Position numbers and translations under genes: made by a program
In this document: positions 41,780 through 53,400 of the stretch, one piece after another
Numbering within the stretch: position 1 is the first letter of the stretch
Layout: each line of letters opens with the position of its first letter
Source of the DNA: Cynocephalus volans
Taxonomy: Eukaryota; Chordata; Mammalia; Dermoptera; Cynocephalidae
Assembly (NCBI RefSeq): GCF_027409185.1
Contig: NC_084469.1
Location: forward strand, 99,635,835 to 99,699,834
DNA: 64,000 bases
Direction of reading: 5' to 3'
The notes under the pieces: generated by a model
Seen by the model: only the letters and a program-made list of their open reading frames with translations
What the model was told of the DNA's origin: nothing
The model's database searches: none

Positions 41780-43029
41780 ACTGTGTAAATACACTTTATT
41801 TTCCTTCTTTCCCGCCTGGGCGACACGTGGAGTGTGAACAGACAGTGTGCAAAATGGTGGTGGGCAGTGTGGGGGGCACGTGGGAGAGCCCTGACGGTGC
41901 CCGCCCTGGTCCCCAGGCTTTGTAACACTGAAGAGTGGGTGACCAGGAAGGGGGCACTGAACAGGGGTCCCCACCCCTGGAAGCGCCAGGGAGACTGCTT
42001 GTGACATCACCCTACTCCAGGCTCCAGGAGCACCGAGAGGGTCAGCCCCGAGGGTCATGAGGCCCCAGGGGCTGGGGGGAGGAAGGGGTCTGGGGGGCTT
42101 CACTGGACTTTGGCACCGTTCTCAGCGCTGATTCAGCAGAGACCACGGGACCATCACAAGGTAAGGGAAGCCAATTCCCTTGAGAAGCTGCTTCCCTGGG
42201 GCCTGGCCCTGGCCTGAGGGTGGGGCTGCGGACACAGGAAAGGAGGGAAGTGGATGGAGGCTGAGAACCCCCACAGAGAGGGTACCCTTCCATCACTGGC
42301 CAGGACGAGGTGATGTGTCTCCCACAGGAAGATGTGGGGTGCTGGGGAGAGGGGTCTCTTTACTTCCTTGCAGCTGCTGTGGCCTCAGAGAAACGGGAAA
42401 ACACTGCCCAGGCCTGGGCTGGTTCCCACAGGCCACTCACACCCCAGGTGGCCCTGCATACAGTAGGGGGGACTTTGGTTTCTGCTGCAGGGGCCACTAT
42501 GCCTGCACCAGGCAGGAAAGCCCAGCCTGGCCATCTGTCCCCGGCAGCCAAGGGCTGGTCAAGGATGACCGTGTTGCGAGGAGCATCGTGGGGTGCTAAC
42601 ATTCAGCCCAGAGCTGCCCCTCCTTCCTCAGGCTTCCTCCAGCTCCTGGGCCCTTCCCAGCAGGGCCTCCCTTGTCCCAGAAGGAAGTTTGCTGGGAGGA
42701 GGGGGCTTCCTGCTCATCAGTCCTGGTGCCCCTGGGTCTTCGGTCCCCAGCCTTCACTGTTAAGAGGGCAGTCCCTGCAGGTAACTGGCCTCGGCACCCT
42801 GGAGCGCAGGAGGGCCCGGAGCGGTACAACCAAGATGGGTAAACACTGCTGGGGAGGGACAGCCTGCTGGGGGTCCTGAGGCGCCTCAGGCCCGGGTCCT
42901 GCCCTCTGCGCGTTGCCTGGCATGAAGTGTGTTCAGAGCGGCCGGTGGAGGAGCTGGCCGCGGACTGCCCCGGAGCCCCCCGGCGGTGGCAGTTGCTGCC
43001 TCCCGGCTCTGGGCGCGCGGGGCACGCCC
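41780..43029 (-). other. EVI5L: EVI5L 3' untranslated region
   Basis: About 1.25 kb from the EVI5L stop codon to the poly(A) signal. Single-copy-looking GC-rich sequence; no other gene is seen in it. Confidence 0.65.
41795..41800 (-). terminator. EVI5L: Poly(A) signal AATAAA for EVI5L
   Basis: Reads AATAAA on the minus strand 1.2 kb past the EVI5L stop. The transcript probably ends near 41780. Confidence 0.75.
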
Positions 43030-44480
43030 TCAGTTGTCCAGACCCTGGCTATAGGGCGCGGCCAGCTCGTCGGCCTCGCTGTCTGAGCTGCCCTCGCTGT
43101 CCTTGGCCGGCCGCTCCAGACGGCGGAAGAAGCGCGCGTCGCGAGGGGACAGAGGGTAGAGTGCGTCCTGCAAGGCCGCGCCCACGCCCACGCCCACGCC
43201 GAGCAGCTCCTCGTCCGATGACGGCAGCGAGTCCTCATCCAGGTGCCGCGCCAGGCTCAGACCGTCGAAAGCCAGTGGGTCCTCGAAGGGCGGCGGGCCC
43301 TTCAGCAGCCGCACCTGGGGCGGGGGTACCGGCGCGCTGGAGGCTCGAGCCGACGCGCCCATGCAGGAGTCGGGCCGCCCGGGACCCTCCGACCCGGCCC
43401 TCCTAGCCGCGTCCTCCCCAGGGCACGACGTCTGTCACTGACATGCCCCGCGCCCGCCAGGGCCGCCCGGCGCTCACCTCGGCCTTCAGCTCTTCGATCT
43501 GGTCCTTGAGCTCGCGGATGTATTGCGACGAGTCTGAGTGGTTCAGCTGGCCCTGGATGCGGCCTTCCTCCCTCTGCGGGGTGGTCCGGGTCCCAAGAGG
43601 TCAGAGCAGCGCCCGGCCCGGGGCCTGCCCGGCGCCCGCCCCCGCCCCCGCCGCTCACCTGGATCTCCAGCTCGGCGATGCGCTGCCGCATCTCGGCCAC
43701 CGCGGCCATGCTGTCCGCCTCCCGCAGGCGCACGGCCATCACCTCCTCCTTGCTCTGGGGAGGGGAGGAGAGGGCGGGTCAAGGGGCGTGGCGGGTCAAG
43801 GGGCGTGGCGGGGCGGGTGGGGGGCGCACCTTGCACTCGGCCTCGGCCTGCTTGCGGCGGCTTTCGCTGAGCTGTGTCTGCAGCCCCTTGTTCTGCGCCG
43901 CCAGGTACTGCAGCTTCTCCTGCAGCGCCGCGCGCTCCGCCTCCACGCGGTTCAGCAGGTTGCGGTGGATGTGGTCCTGCGGAAGGAAGAGAGGGAGGGC
44001 AGACCGGCGGAGGTCGCAGCCTAGCCTCTGACACGGAGTCCCCTCCCGCAGACGGGAGGGCGTTGGAGCCCACCTGCGTCTCGAGTTCCACCACGCGCTG
44101 CCGCAGCTCGCGGCCCTCGGCCAGGGCCTGGGCCTCCCGCAGTCGCACGCTCATCAGCTCGTCCTGAAGCTCGCCCAGGACCAGCTTCCGCGGGGACTCC
44201 TTCCAGCGGCCGCCGCGGGACAGATGGGCCTGGGGGGGAGGGTCCGAAACTCGAGTGGCCAGCCTCCGCGGGAACTGCCTTCCCCGCGGGGACGGCCCGA
44301 GGGGACTTGCGGGCCGCGCTGCCCACCCCGCGTCCCAGCCCGCGCCCTCACCTGCCAGGTGTCTGACAGCTCCTGCAGCTGCAGTCTCAGCTCCCGCGCT
44401 GAGGCCACGGCCTCGCCTTCCCGCACCTTGAGCGCCTTCAGTTCCTCCTGCAGCCGCGCCACGTTGTTTTCATCGGGCAA
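42930..44480. other. EVI5L: GC-rich, CpG-dense 3' exon cluster of EVI5L
   Basis: The last six coding exons lie in 1.5 kb with introns of about 75-165 bases and many CpG. This is unlike the AT-richer, widely spaced exons further right. It looks like an intragenic CpG island. Confidence 0.6.
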
Positions 44481-47400
44481 CGAGCTGTTCCTCTGGGGAG
44501 AGAGAGGTGGTCAGGGCCCCGGGGAGCTGCGCAGACACATGGTGCCCTGCACCCCATGCCACGTTTCCTCTGAGCTCCTCCTTGGGCACAGTGGCTGGGG
44601 GAGGGCGGCACCCTGGACCAGAGGATACCTGGGGAACAGGGACCAGACCCATAGGAGCAGACCCCATCTGTGTAACCCCAAGCAGAGATCTTCATCTGTA
44701 AACTGGGTGCAGTAACACTCTCTACTCTCACAAGGCTGTCCTAGGACACCCAGTAAATCATGGGTCCTCCATGCACGTCATGGCTGATGACATCAGGTAG
44801 GCTGGGGGAGTGAGGGTTGTTAACAGGGGCTCACCCACCTGGGAGTCAGAAATCCACGCCCCTCGGGCCTATGACCAGACTCGGACCTGCCCCAGCAGGA
44901 GCTGAGAAGACTGAGTGGCAGCTCCCTGTGCTCCCCCAGGCCAGGCCAGGCAGCCACTCTCCCTGGGGACGGGCTGTGGGCCAGCCCTAGTCCGCATCCT
45001 GGCGTCCACAGGGTTCAGCAATGGGGGATTTGTGTTCCAGGCTCTTGGACCAAAATCTAGCTTACTGGACCAAGTCCTCACTGGCCCTTGTTTGGATCTG
45101 GGGTTGGGAGTGAGGGTAGCAGGATCTTCTGGATGTGCATTTCCCACCACCTCTTGGTTGGTGATGGGGGCCAAAAGGCCAGTGGCCCTTCAAAAGCTAC
45201 AGAAGAGACACGGGAGGGAGGGGGGACTCCCCAAACAGCACAGGCATCAGGGGGTGGGGCATGGCTACCGCAGTGTGTGAGCAGGTTCCGGCACCTCCCT
45301 TTTTCTGGCGCTCCATGAGAGAGTTGGGTCAATGCCGAGTCAGAAAGCACTTGGGGAGGAACACAGGCCTAGCACCCCCTCCAGGCAGCAGGCAGGGGAG
45401 AGTGGACCCTAGTCTGCCCTCGGGTGGTGTCTCTGTGGGAATGGAGGGGGCAGCCCTGATGGGCCTGGGTCTTCCCTTCCCACCCTCCCACTTCCTCCAT
45501 CCTGGAACCCAGAGCCTGGAGGAGACACATGCAGGTGGGATAGAGTATCCAGAAAGTTCACGAAGGCCACTACACTGCTGGTGTGCTCCACGTGGGGTTC
45601 TGCTGTTGTGTGAGCAGGCGGCCAGGCATGAGTGTGTTCTGTGTGTGTGTGTGTGTGCATGTGTGTGTACCCCCAAAGGCTTGGGAGGGTCTGGGGGCAA
45701 GGTGTCCAACTTCCCATCCTCCCAGATCCTCTTGTGCAGACCACGGGGGAAGGGGCAGGTGCCGAGTGAGCCAGTGAGGCACCCCAGGTTGGAAAGTAGC
45801 AGGCAGAGGATGCCTCCTCTGCAGGAACTGACCGGGGTGGGGGTGGGGGGATTCTGACCTGGGGACACTCCCCGCTGGTCACCCTGGCTGCCCCTTCTCC
45901 TTGGCTCTCAAAGCTTACCCAGGGCCCCCACCCCAACACCTGCCCACCCACCCAGTCGCACCTTCTCCATGTCTAGAACCTTGTCCTGCATTTCCCGAAG
46001 GGCACCCAGGGTTTCTGTCTCCCGCAGCCGCGACTGCTCCAGCTCTGTCTCCAAATGGGACACAAAGTCCTCGGTGAGGCGTGGGTTCTCCTGGGGGAGG
46101 CAGAGCGCTGCACTGGGTCCCAGGCTGTGGCTGCGGGCTGGGCAGACTCCATGCTAGCTGGCTGTGGGCCCAGGCTTCAGCCCCCTGCCATGCTCTGTGT
46201 CTAGGAGTCCTGGCATCTGTGCAGCTGGCTGGGCTGAGCCACTCTCCTGGGAAAGCCACACAGAGGGGACTTTCCATGGCCTCAGGATGTCCCTCGGGGG
46301 ACGCCAACGACTGTGGTTTCCCGGGATCACCGGGTAGGGGTGGAGGATGGGTTTCTGCTGTGCGGTCAGTGGCTTAACCACACATGGGGATGAGGGCGCT
46401 GCCTCGGGCAGGGGTGGGGCTCCAGGCTACGTGTCCTGTCTCTTCTCCTCCCTCCTCTACATCCCCTGCTCTGCCACCACTTCAAAACAGGAAAGCTTGG
46501 GGGAAAAGTCTGCTGGGATCACTCTCAGTGCCCAGAAGCCTTCTCAGGGGCACTCCAGTGGGGGACCCAGGAGTGATGGATGCTGCGAAGCTCAGGCTGC
46601 CACCTGGGCCTGATAAAGGAGAACTAGCCCCTGGGTTGTGGCCCCCTCTTGCTGTCCTGATGGCCTAGCCCAGCCCCTCTTGTCTGCCACCCCTTCCTCA
46701 GCAAGAGATTCCTTCACTGGCGTCCTGCTCCCTGCCCTTGACCACTATGTGTCTCTGAGATCCAAGGGTGCAGTGCCCAGATGGGCTCCAGGCCCTGTGT
46801 GGATCCCCTCCCAGGCTGTGCCTTCTCCAGGCCACCACCTCTGCCTGCAGTGGGCTCCTTTTGGGCCTGAGGATGTGAACCTGGACTCACGCATCTCTGC
46901 ATCCCCCCATGACCAGAGCTCAGGGGCGGCTGGTAAAGTCTCTCTGACTGGCCTAAAAGGGGACATCGTGCCATGGGGGGTGGTGGATGAGCTCAGCCTC
47001 AGTTTCCCTATCAGTATGCTAACTCAAAGCAAGGTGGGACTACAGTGCTCACAGGCTCTGAGGGTCCCAGTGCTGGTGTTATACCAATGTGGCCCATGAG
47101 GGGCAAGCGAGAAATAGTGCAGCTCTGCCCCACCTCCCCAGGGCCAACGGAGCAACTTGAATCCCACAGCCAAGGCCTGAGCTAAGGTCTCCAGAGCTGG
47201 AGGCCAGAGCCAGGGGGTGGGGGCGCCCCCTGAGCAGATAGATGATCCTTCCTGCTTAAGCCCCCATGGTTTCTCCAAATCAGAGACCTACACCCCACTG
47301 CCAGGCCCTGCCAGGTCAGCCCTGGACTACAGGTAGCTGGCAGTGCCTACAGCATCTCCCTGCCTCCAGGCTTGGGCTATGCACCTGCGGGCAGTTCCTC

Positions 47401-50400
47401 CAATAACGAAGGCCACCTGTTGGGTACAGCTGCAGGAAAACCCTAAATGCCCCTTCCTGGAAGAGAAGCGGACTTTTTGAGTGGTGCTGTACCTTATGGG
47501 ACTGCCAGCACCAGATCCAGAGTTCACACCCCACAATAGACAGGGGCTGCCCCTCACCTGCCAGCTCAGAGCGTTGGGCACAGACCAGACTTCTTGCTCC
47601 CCAAACGACCCTGACTACCCCACTGCCCTCTTCTGAGGGCAAAGTCCTGGCACTGGAGGAGGGAGATCCCACCCTGCATGGCTGGCCGGAACGGGGGTGG
47701 GGGGGAGCCCAATGATCCTTCAAACCCTTAGGAGATGCAAGGGCTCCCCCAAGGAGTCACAGCCCCGTTTGGTGTGGCTGTGTGCCTGTGCCAGGGAGGG
47801 GACCCTTCAGGGACAGCCTGGTTCTCGGAGGCCTCCGTGCTGGGGACCAGGGAGGTAGACTGCCTGGGTCTCAAAGCAGACACCCACCGGGTGGCGGGGA
47901 ATGGTAATCACCGGAAGCATCTGAGTCTGGGGCCACTCGCTGTGGGGAGGGGCTCGGGGAGAACCTGCTCTTCTCTGGGTCCCCCTCCCCTCGGGAAGGA
48001 ACAGGAAGACCACGGGCTGAGGCAGGGCTGAGGCAGGGCTGATCCGAGGCCTGAAGGCCGCCGGCTTGGGGCGTGGGCGTGGCCCCGCCCGGAGATCCCG
48101 CCCCCGCGGCCGGTACCTGCTGCTCCTGCAGCTGGCGGATGGTGCTCTGAGCCTTCTGCAGGTCCTCGGCCGCCGAGCTGCACTGCTGCCGCACCACTGC
48201 CAGCTCCCGTTTGATGACGTAGTTCTCCTCGGCCTCCTGAGCCCGTGTCACCTGCCCCTGAGCACAGCGAGGATGGGGAGGAGGGCGTGACCCTCTGTTC
48301 CTACTCCAGGCCCTGCCTTGGGCCACAGCGGGGAGGTGCGGGGAGGGGCAGAGAGGGCGGAGATGCGGGGAAGTGAGAGGAGCGAGGCCTCCCGCACTCA
48401 GAGCCTGGCATGGGGTGCCCCATTGGGCCTGGGGACGTGGGCGGGGGACAGGCAGGAACAGACCACCCTGGGCCCAGGCTCTGCCAGGCTTAAATGGCGA
48501 TGGAAGCTGCCCACAGCTCCCCCACCCCCCGTTCTGGCTTTTGGTCTCTGCCCCAGGTGAGGTGCGGAGAAACAAGTCCTTTTCCAGGGCCAATCGCACA
48601 GCAGAGGTCACCTCTGCCCGTTCATGCCGGGCTCTGATGGTGAGGATGGGGGTTGGGGGCAGTCACAGCCCCAGTGGCTCCCTGGGGCTGGCTGTCTTCA
48701 CTGGCCTAGGAGGTGGAATACACCTCTCCCAGGGGTCTCCACCTGCCTGGGGCTGAGATCCCTCTCCCCCACCTCATCTTCTCACCCCACCCAATTGGGG
48801 TCCCCCATTCCAGACTCAGAGCCACCAGTTGGCAGGTGGAAGCTTCCAGATCAAGCCATTCAAGATGAGGTGGCAGCAGAAGCAGGCGAGTGAGAGAAGA
48901 TGGCAGGCTTTGCAGGTAGGAGCAGAGAGGAGCAGCGTGAGGGGCCAGATGGGCAGGGTGTGTGTGTAGCTCAACACACACCAGGGCCTGAAGCTGATAT
49001 GCTCTTAGGGTCCCTGAGCCCTCCTGGTTTCCTAACCAAGTCCCTTGGAGGAAGGAAGCTTTCTGTACATGTGCATGTATGTTCACACCCAGACACACTC
49101 ACAGACACCCTCCTCTCCCCAGGAAAGCCTCTGTCTCCCCCAGAAGCAGTCCCCAGCTGCCCCATGCATGGTGCCAGGCCTGCCCCCCTCAACCCCGGAA
49201 TGGTAGCAGCCAGGGAAGAGGCGGTTACTGGCTGTCATGTGCAGGGACCAGGGAAGGGGCCAGGATGGAAACCGGAGAGGGAGACGAAAGCTACAGTACC
49301 TGGATTAACCTATCAGCCAGAGCAGCGCTCTCCTGCCCGGTGGGCGGGCGGGCGAAGGGGGTTCCGAGCGACAGGGGGAGGAGGCAGAGCGGAAGGCGAA
49401 GGGACAGGAGTGGGGAGAGACAGACAAGAACCACTTGTCACTAACGCGGTGGACTATCTCTAGAAGCAGGGGAGAGAGGAGTGAAGACCAGAGAACCAGC
49501 AAGAGAGGACCCGGAGGAAGACCAAAGCCAGAGCCAGCTCCGTCCCAGAGAGGGGATCGTGTGTGATGGAGAGGTTGGGGTGCCCAGGGATGCTGAGGAG
49601 CTGCAGGGCTGGGACACCCATGGTCCCATGCTCCAGGGCCACCCAGGCTGGAGTGGGCTGGGAAAACTCAGCACTGACCCCTCCAGAGAGGATAGGGATT
49701 GGGGATGTGTTTGAATTTTGAGGCAGAACAAGAATTGAAGCTTTGGGACAAGGGCAATAGAATCCTGTTGACGACCCGCTCCCTGTGGTCTGTGGAGGAT
49801 CAAGAGAGAACAAGGAAGCAGGAAGTGGGGACCCCAGGGCTTGGAGCCCAGGAAAGCCCCTAATTCCACCCCCATTTTTAACATTGGGTCCAGGGTCAAG
49901 GCTGTGGCTCCCCACCATGGCTGCCCCTTCCTCCTCCGCTGTCTCTTTCTTTTCTTTCTTTTGAGGGCGAGACTTCCAAATTACAGGGTGGGGTGCCTTG
50001 CAGCCCAGTGATCGGGCTCCTCCATCAAAGCAGTAGTTCTGTCCCCCCGCACCTCCTCCCCACAGCCTGGGTGGGCACAGAACACAAGCGGATTGCTGTG
50101 TTTGCAGTTCTCTTGGGTTATACCTCAGCCCCAACCCCAGGGTTAATCACGATGCGATCGAGTGGAGGCTTCCCAGAGCCCCCAGTCACAGGGCAGCCCA
50201 CATCTCAGGGGAGTTCATAGGATTCACTGCACGCTTCTCAGAGCCTGCTGGCTCAGGGCAGGACCTGGGACTGGGGCAGGGGGGCAGGGGGCTGGCTGGC
50301 TCCCCAGCTGCTTCCTGCCCAGCTGCTTCCTGCGAGAGACCTGGAGGATTTGGAGCCCCAGGCTGGTGGCCACACCCCTCACCTTCTCTAGGGTCTCAAT

Positions 50401-53400
50401 CCGTTGTTTCAGGAGCCGGTTCTCAGTCCGAAGCCTCTATGGGGGTGGGGGGAGAGCATGTCAGAGCGGGTCCTCACTCCTGTACACACATACCCCTCAT
50501 TCACCCACCAACCAGGCCGGTGCTGTTAGGTGTCAGGCTACCTCCAGGCAGGACAATGCCAGCATCTTATGTTCTGGGTCAGCAATTTCAGAAAACAGGG
50601 CCAATTTCTGTTTAGAATGGCCCATTTAAAAAAAAAAAATTGGGGGGTGGTGGGGGCTGCTGGCTGGTTAGCTTACTTGGTAGAGCGTGGTCATGATAAC
50701 ACCAGGGTCAAGAGTTTGGATCCCCATACCAGCCAGCCACCAAAAAAAAAAAAGCGTTTTTTAAAAAACAAACCTTGGCTTAATAAAAGTAACGTGAGAG
50801 TTTTCATGGCTCTGTGGCCCCCAAACTCCCCTGAGAAGTCTGTTCCATCCCACGTTTGCGTCTGTCAAGGGCAAAGGCCTCTGTGTTTTGGAGGAACCTG
50901 CTGTCAGACAGCCCCCCGCCCCACATTGCTTTGCTCCAAGCTCCTGGGTTAAATTCTGGGAGGACAGCCTCCTCCCAGAGTTTGGGCCTTGAGCGCCGAA
51001 CACATATGCTTGCTTTGGCTCCACAACTATATTTCCGTGACTTGCCAAAAGCAAGCTGTCCCCCAGAGGTTGTCACTTTCCCCGGCTGGGGTTTCAGAGA
51101 TGTCTCCCTCGCTTCCACCTCCTATTCTGCACTGATGGACATTGGTTAGATATTTGCGGAGTTAGGTCCCCCTACAGCCCCTCTGGGAAGCAGGTGAGTT
51201 TTACATACATGTTGTATCTAGTCTGTCCCTGCGTCCCCATTACGAAATAGGTACAGAAATATTTGGATCAGCAGATGAGTGAGGGTCTTGCCTTGCTGTG
51301 GGTCACACAGAACATTTCCTGGGTTTCATCCGGGAAGAAAAAGTGATGGAAACACCCAGAATGTTTCCAAGAAGCAACTGCAGTCAAAGAAAATTGTAGA
51401 CTTGATGGTCATTGACTCATGTCATAGGTGGGGAAACTGAGTCAGAATGGGGCAGGGCCTTGCATGAGCCTCCCAGCTCGGCCACGTCAGAGCCATCTCA
51501 GCACAGGCCTCTGTCCCTTATGGCGATCTGAAGCCCTGACCCCTAGACTCTGACACCTGAGCTGCTCTGCCCCTTCCCTGGCCTCAGCCGGTCACTGTAC
51601 CAAGCAGAGCCATTCTTGGTGGAGTTGGACATGCCAGACCAACTCCCCCCTTTCTTGCTTACTCTAGAGGGAAAATGAGAAAAAACGAGCGAGAACTATG
51701 TGGGGCTGTATATTAACTAAGTTTTTAAAAAATTTTTTTGTATTTTATGATGCTTTGGCATCCTGGGGCCTTGCTACTTCTGGAGAGATTGCTTCTCCCA
51801 GGGCTAGCTAATTCCTAGAGATAGCAAACAACCTGCCTGTCAGTGCAACTTTCATTTACAAACCAACCCATCCAGAGTCCAGACCCCCTACCACCTCTTT
51901 TATCTAACACTTACACACCGAGCCAATTATTTCCCCTAAATCGCCCCAGGGCCAGGTACTGGAAAACTGTGGATCCCTGCAGTCCAGGTCCCTATAGCCC
52001 AGAGGCAGCTGAAATTATTCAAACTATCCAATCCAAAGCCTGCTCAGACCTGCCCACCCTGCCTCTATGTTCCTTCCTGCAGAAGCCACACTAAGAGCTC
52101 TGGGCCATGCTTTCCCCCTCGTTCCTTCTGCTACCTGACTGACCCTGGTATTTCCCCATGTGGCCCTGTCTGGCATGGTCTGCTCCCTCCTCTTGGGAAC
52201 TGTAAGTAATAAACTCTTCTTTCAAAGGCAGTTGTTTCTGTATCTGTCACCTTGCCTTACTTGATTAAAACAAATCCTTGGTATATTTTAAGACAGCCTA
52301 AAGGCGAAAGAGAGAAGGACGTGTCCATGTGAGAAGGCATCTGCCTGAATCCTTTAAGGCCTCTGGTGCTCTCTACTGTGTCCTTGCCTTCTGCTGGCCT
52401 CTCATGGTCACCAGATAGGAGCAAGCCCTTGTCTGTACACAGGTGGGACAGACACACACGTGTGGACTGCTGCACCAGTTAAGCTGCCATTCCTGAGAAA
52501 GGAAGATGCTTCAAATCTCAGGATACAAAACTATTTCTGGAAAACATACAGATGGGTCCAGGACAGTGATGCCTTCTTCCCACCTCAGGCATGGATGGCA
52601 AGTGACCTGGATTCTAATCGAGGTTCCGCCCCTGCCTTTCTAGAGAAGGTAGGGATGATGGTGGTGATGGTGATGATGATGGTAGTAATAATAATAATAA
52701 TAATAATTTGAACAGCAGAGCAAAACAAATATTTTGCAGAAGGGGCCAAAGAAGCTCAGAGAGGTGAATTCACCTGCCGGGGTCACACAGCTGGTCTGGG
52801 TGGAGCTGGGATTTGAACCCTGGTCTGTGAGACTCCAGTCTCAGCCATTGTGTGACTCTGCCCCTGAAGAGGAGAGAGCCAGGCTGTGTTGGGGTTTGTG
52901 TCCATGACTTTCCTCCTCACTGGACTGGGGCAGGGGTTGCACATAGCCCATGCTCAGTTAATGCTCGTTTAGTGAATAACGAAATCATGTGTGGAGGGAT
53001 GCCATCTTCCAGGATGGTGATAGAGGCTCTGACACTTGGGGAACCCCTGACCTAGTGGGGCTGGTGGGCCAGGTACTAGGGGAACTTGGGGCCCTGGGGG
53101 AGGGGCACCTGTACCATGACCTGCACACCCTGGTGTCGGGCCCCTACCTGCTTCGGCTCTCCCACTTGCCCCCTCAAACCCCGGGGGCTCCCCCAAACAC
53201 AGCCTTCTTAATATTCTTCCAGCCTACCAGGCACGCTGCTGCCTTGGTCCTTTTGCACCTGATTCCCTGGGCCTGGGGCATTTCCCCAGGTCAGCCTTGC
53301 CCCCCATCTGCACATTTTTATCCAGAGCATTTTATGGAGTCCACATTCTATTTTAGTGGTTTATTGACTGTCTCCCCATGATACCGGCAGCCGCGAGAAG

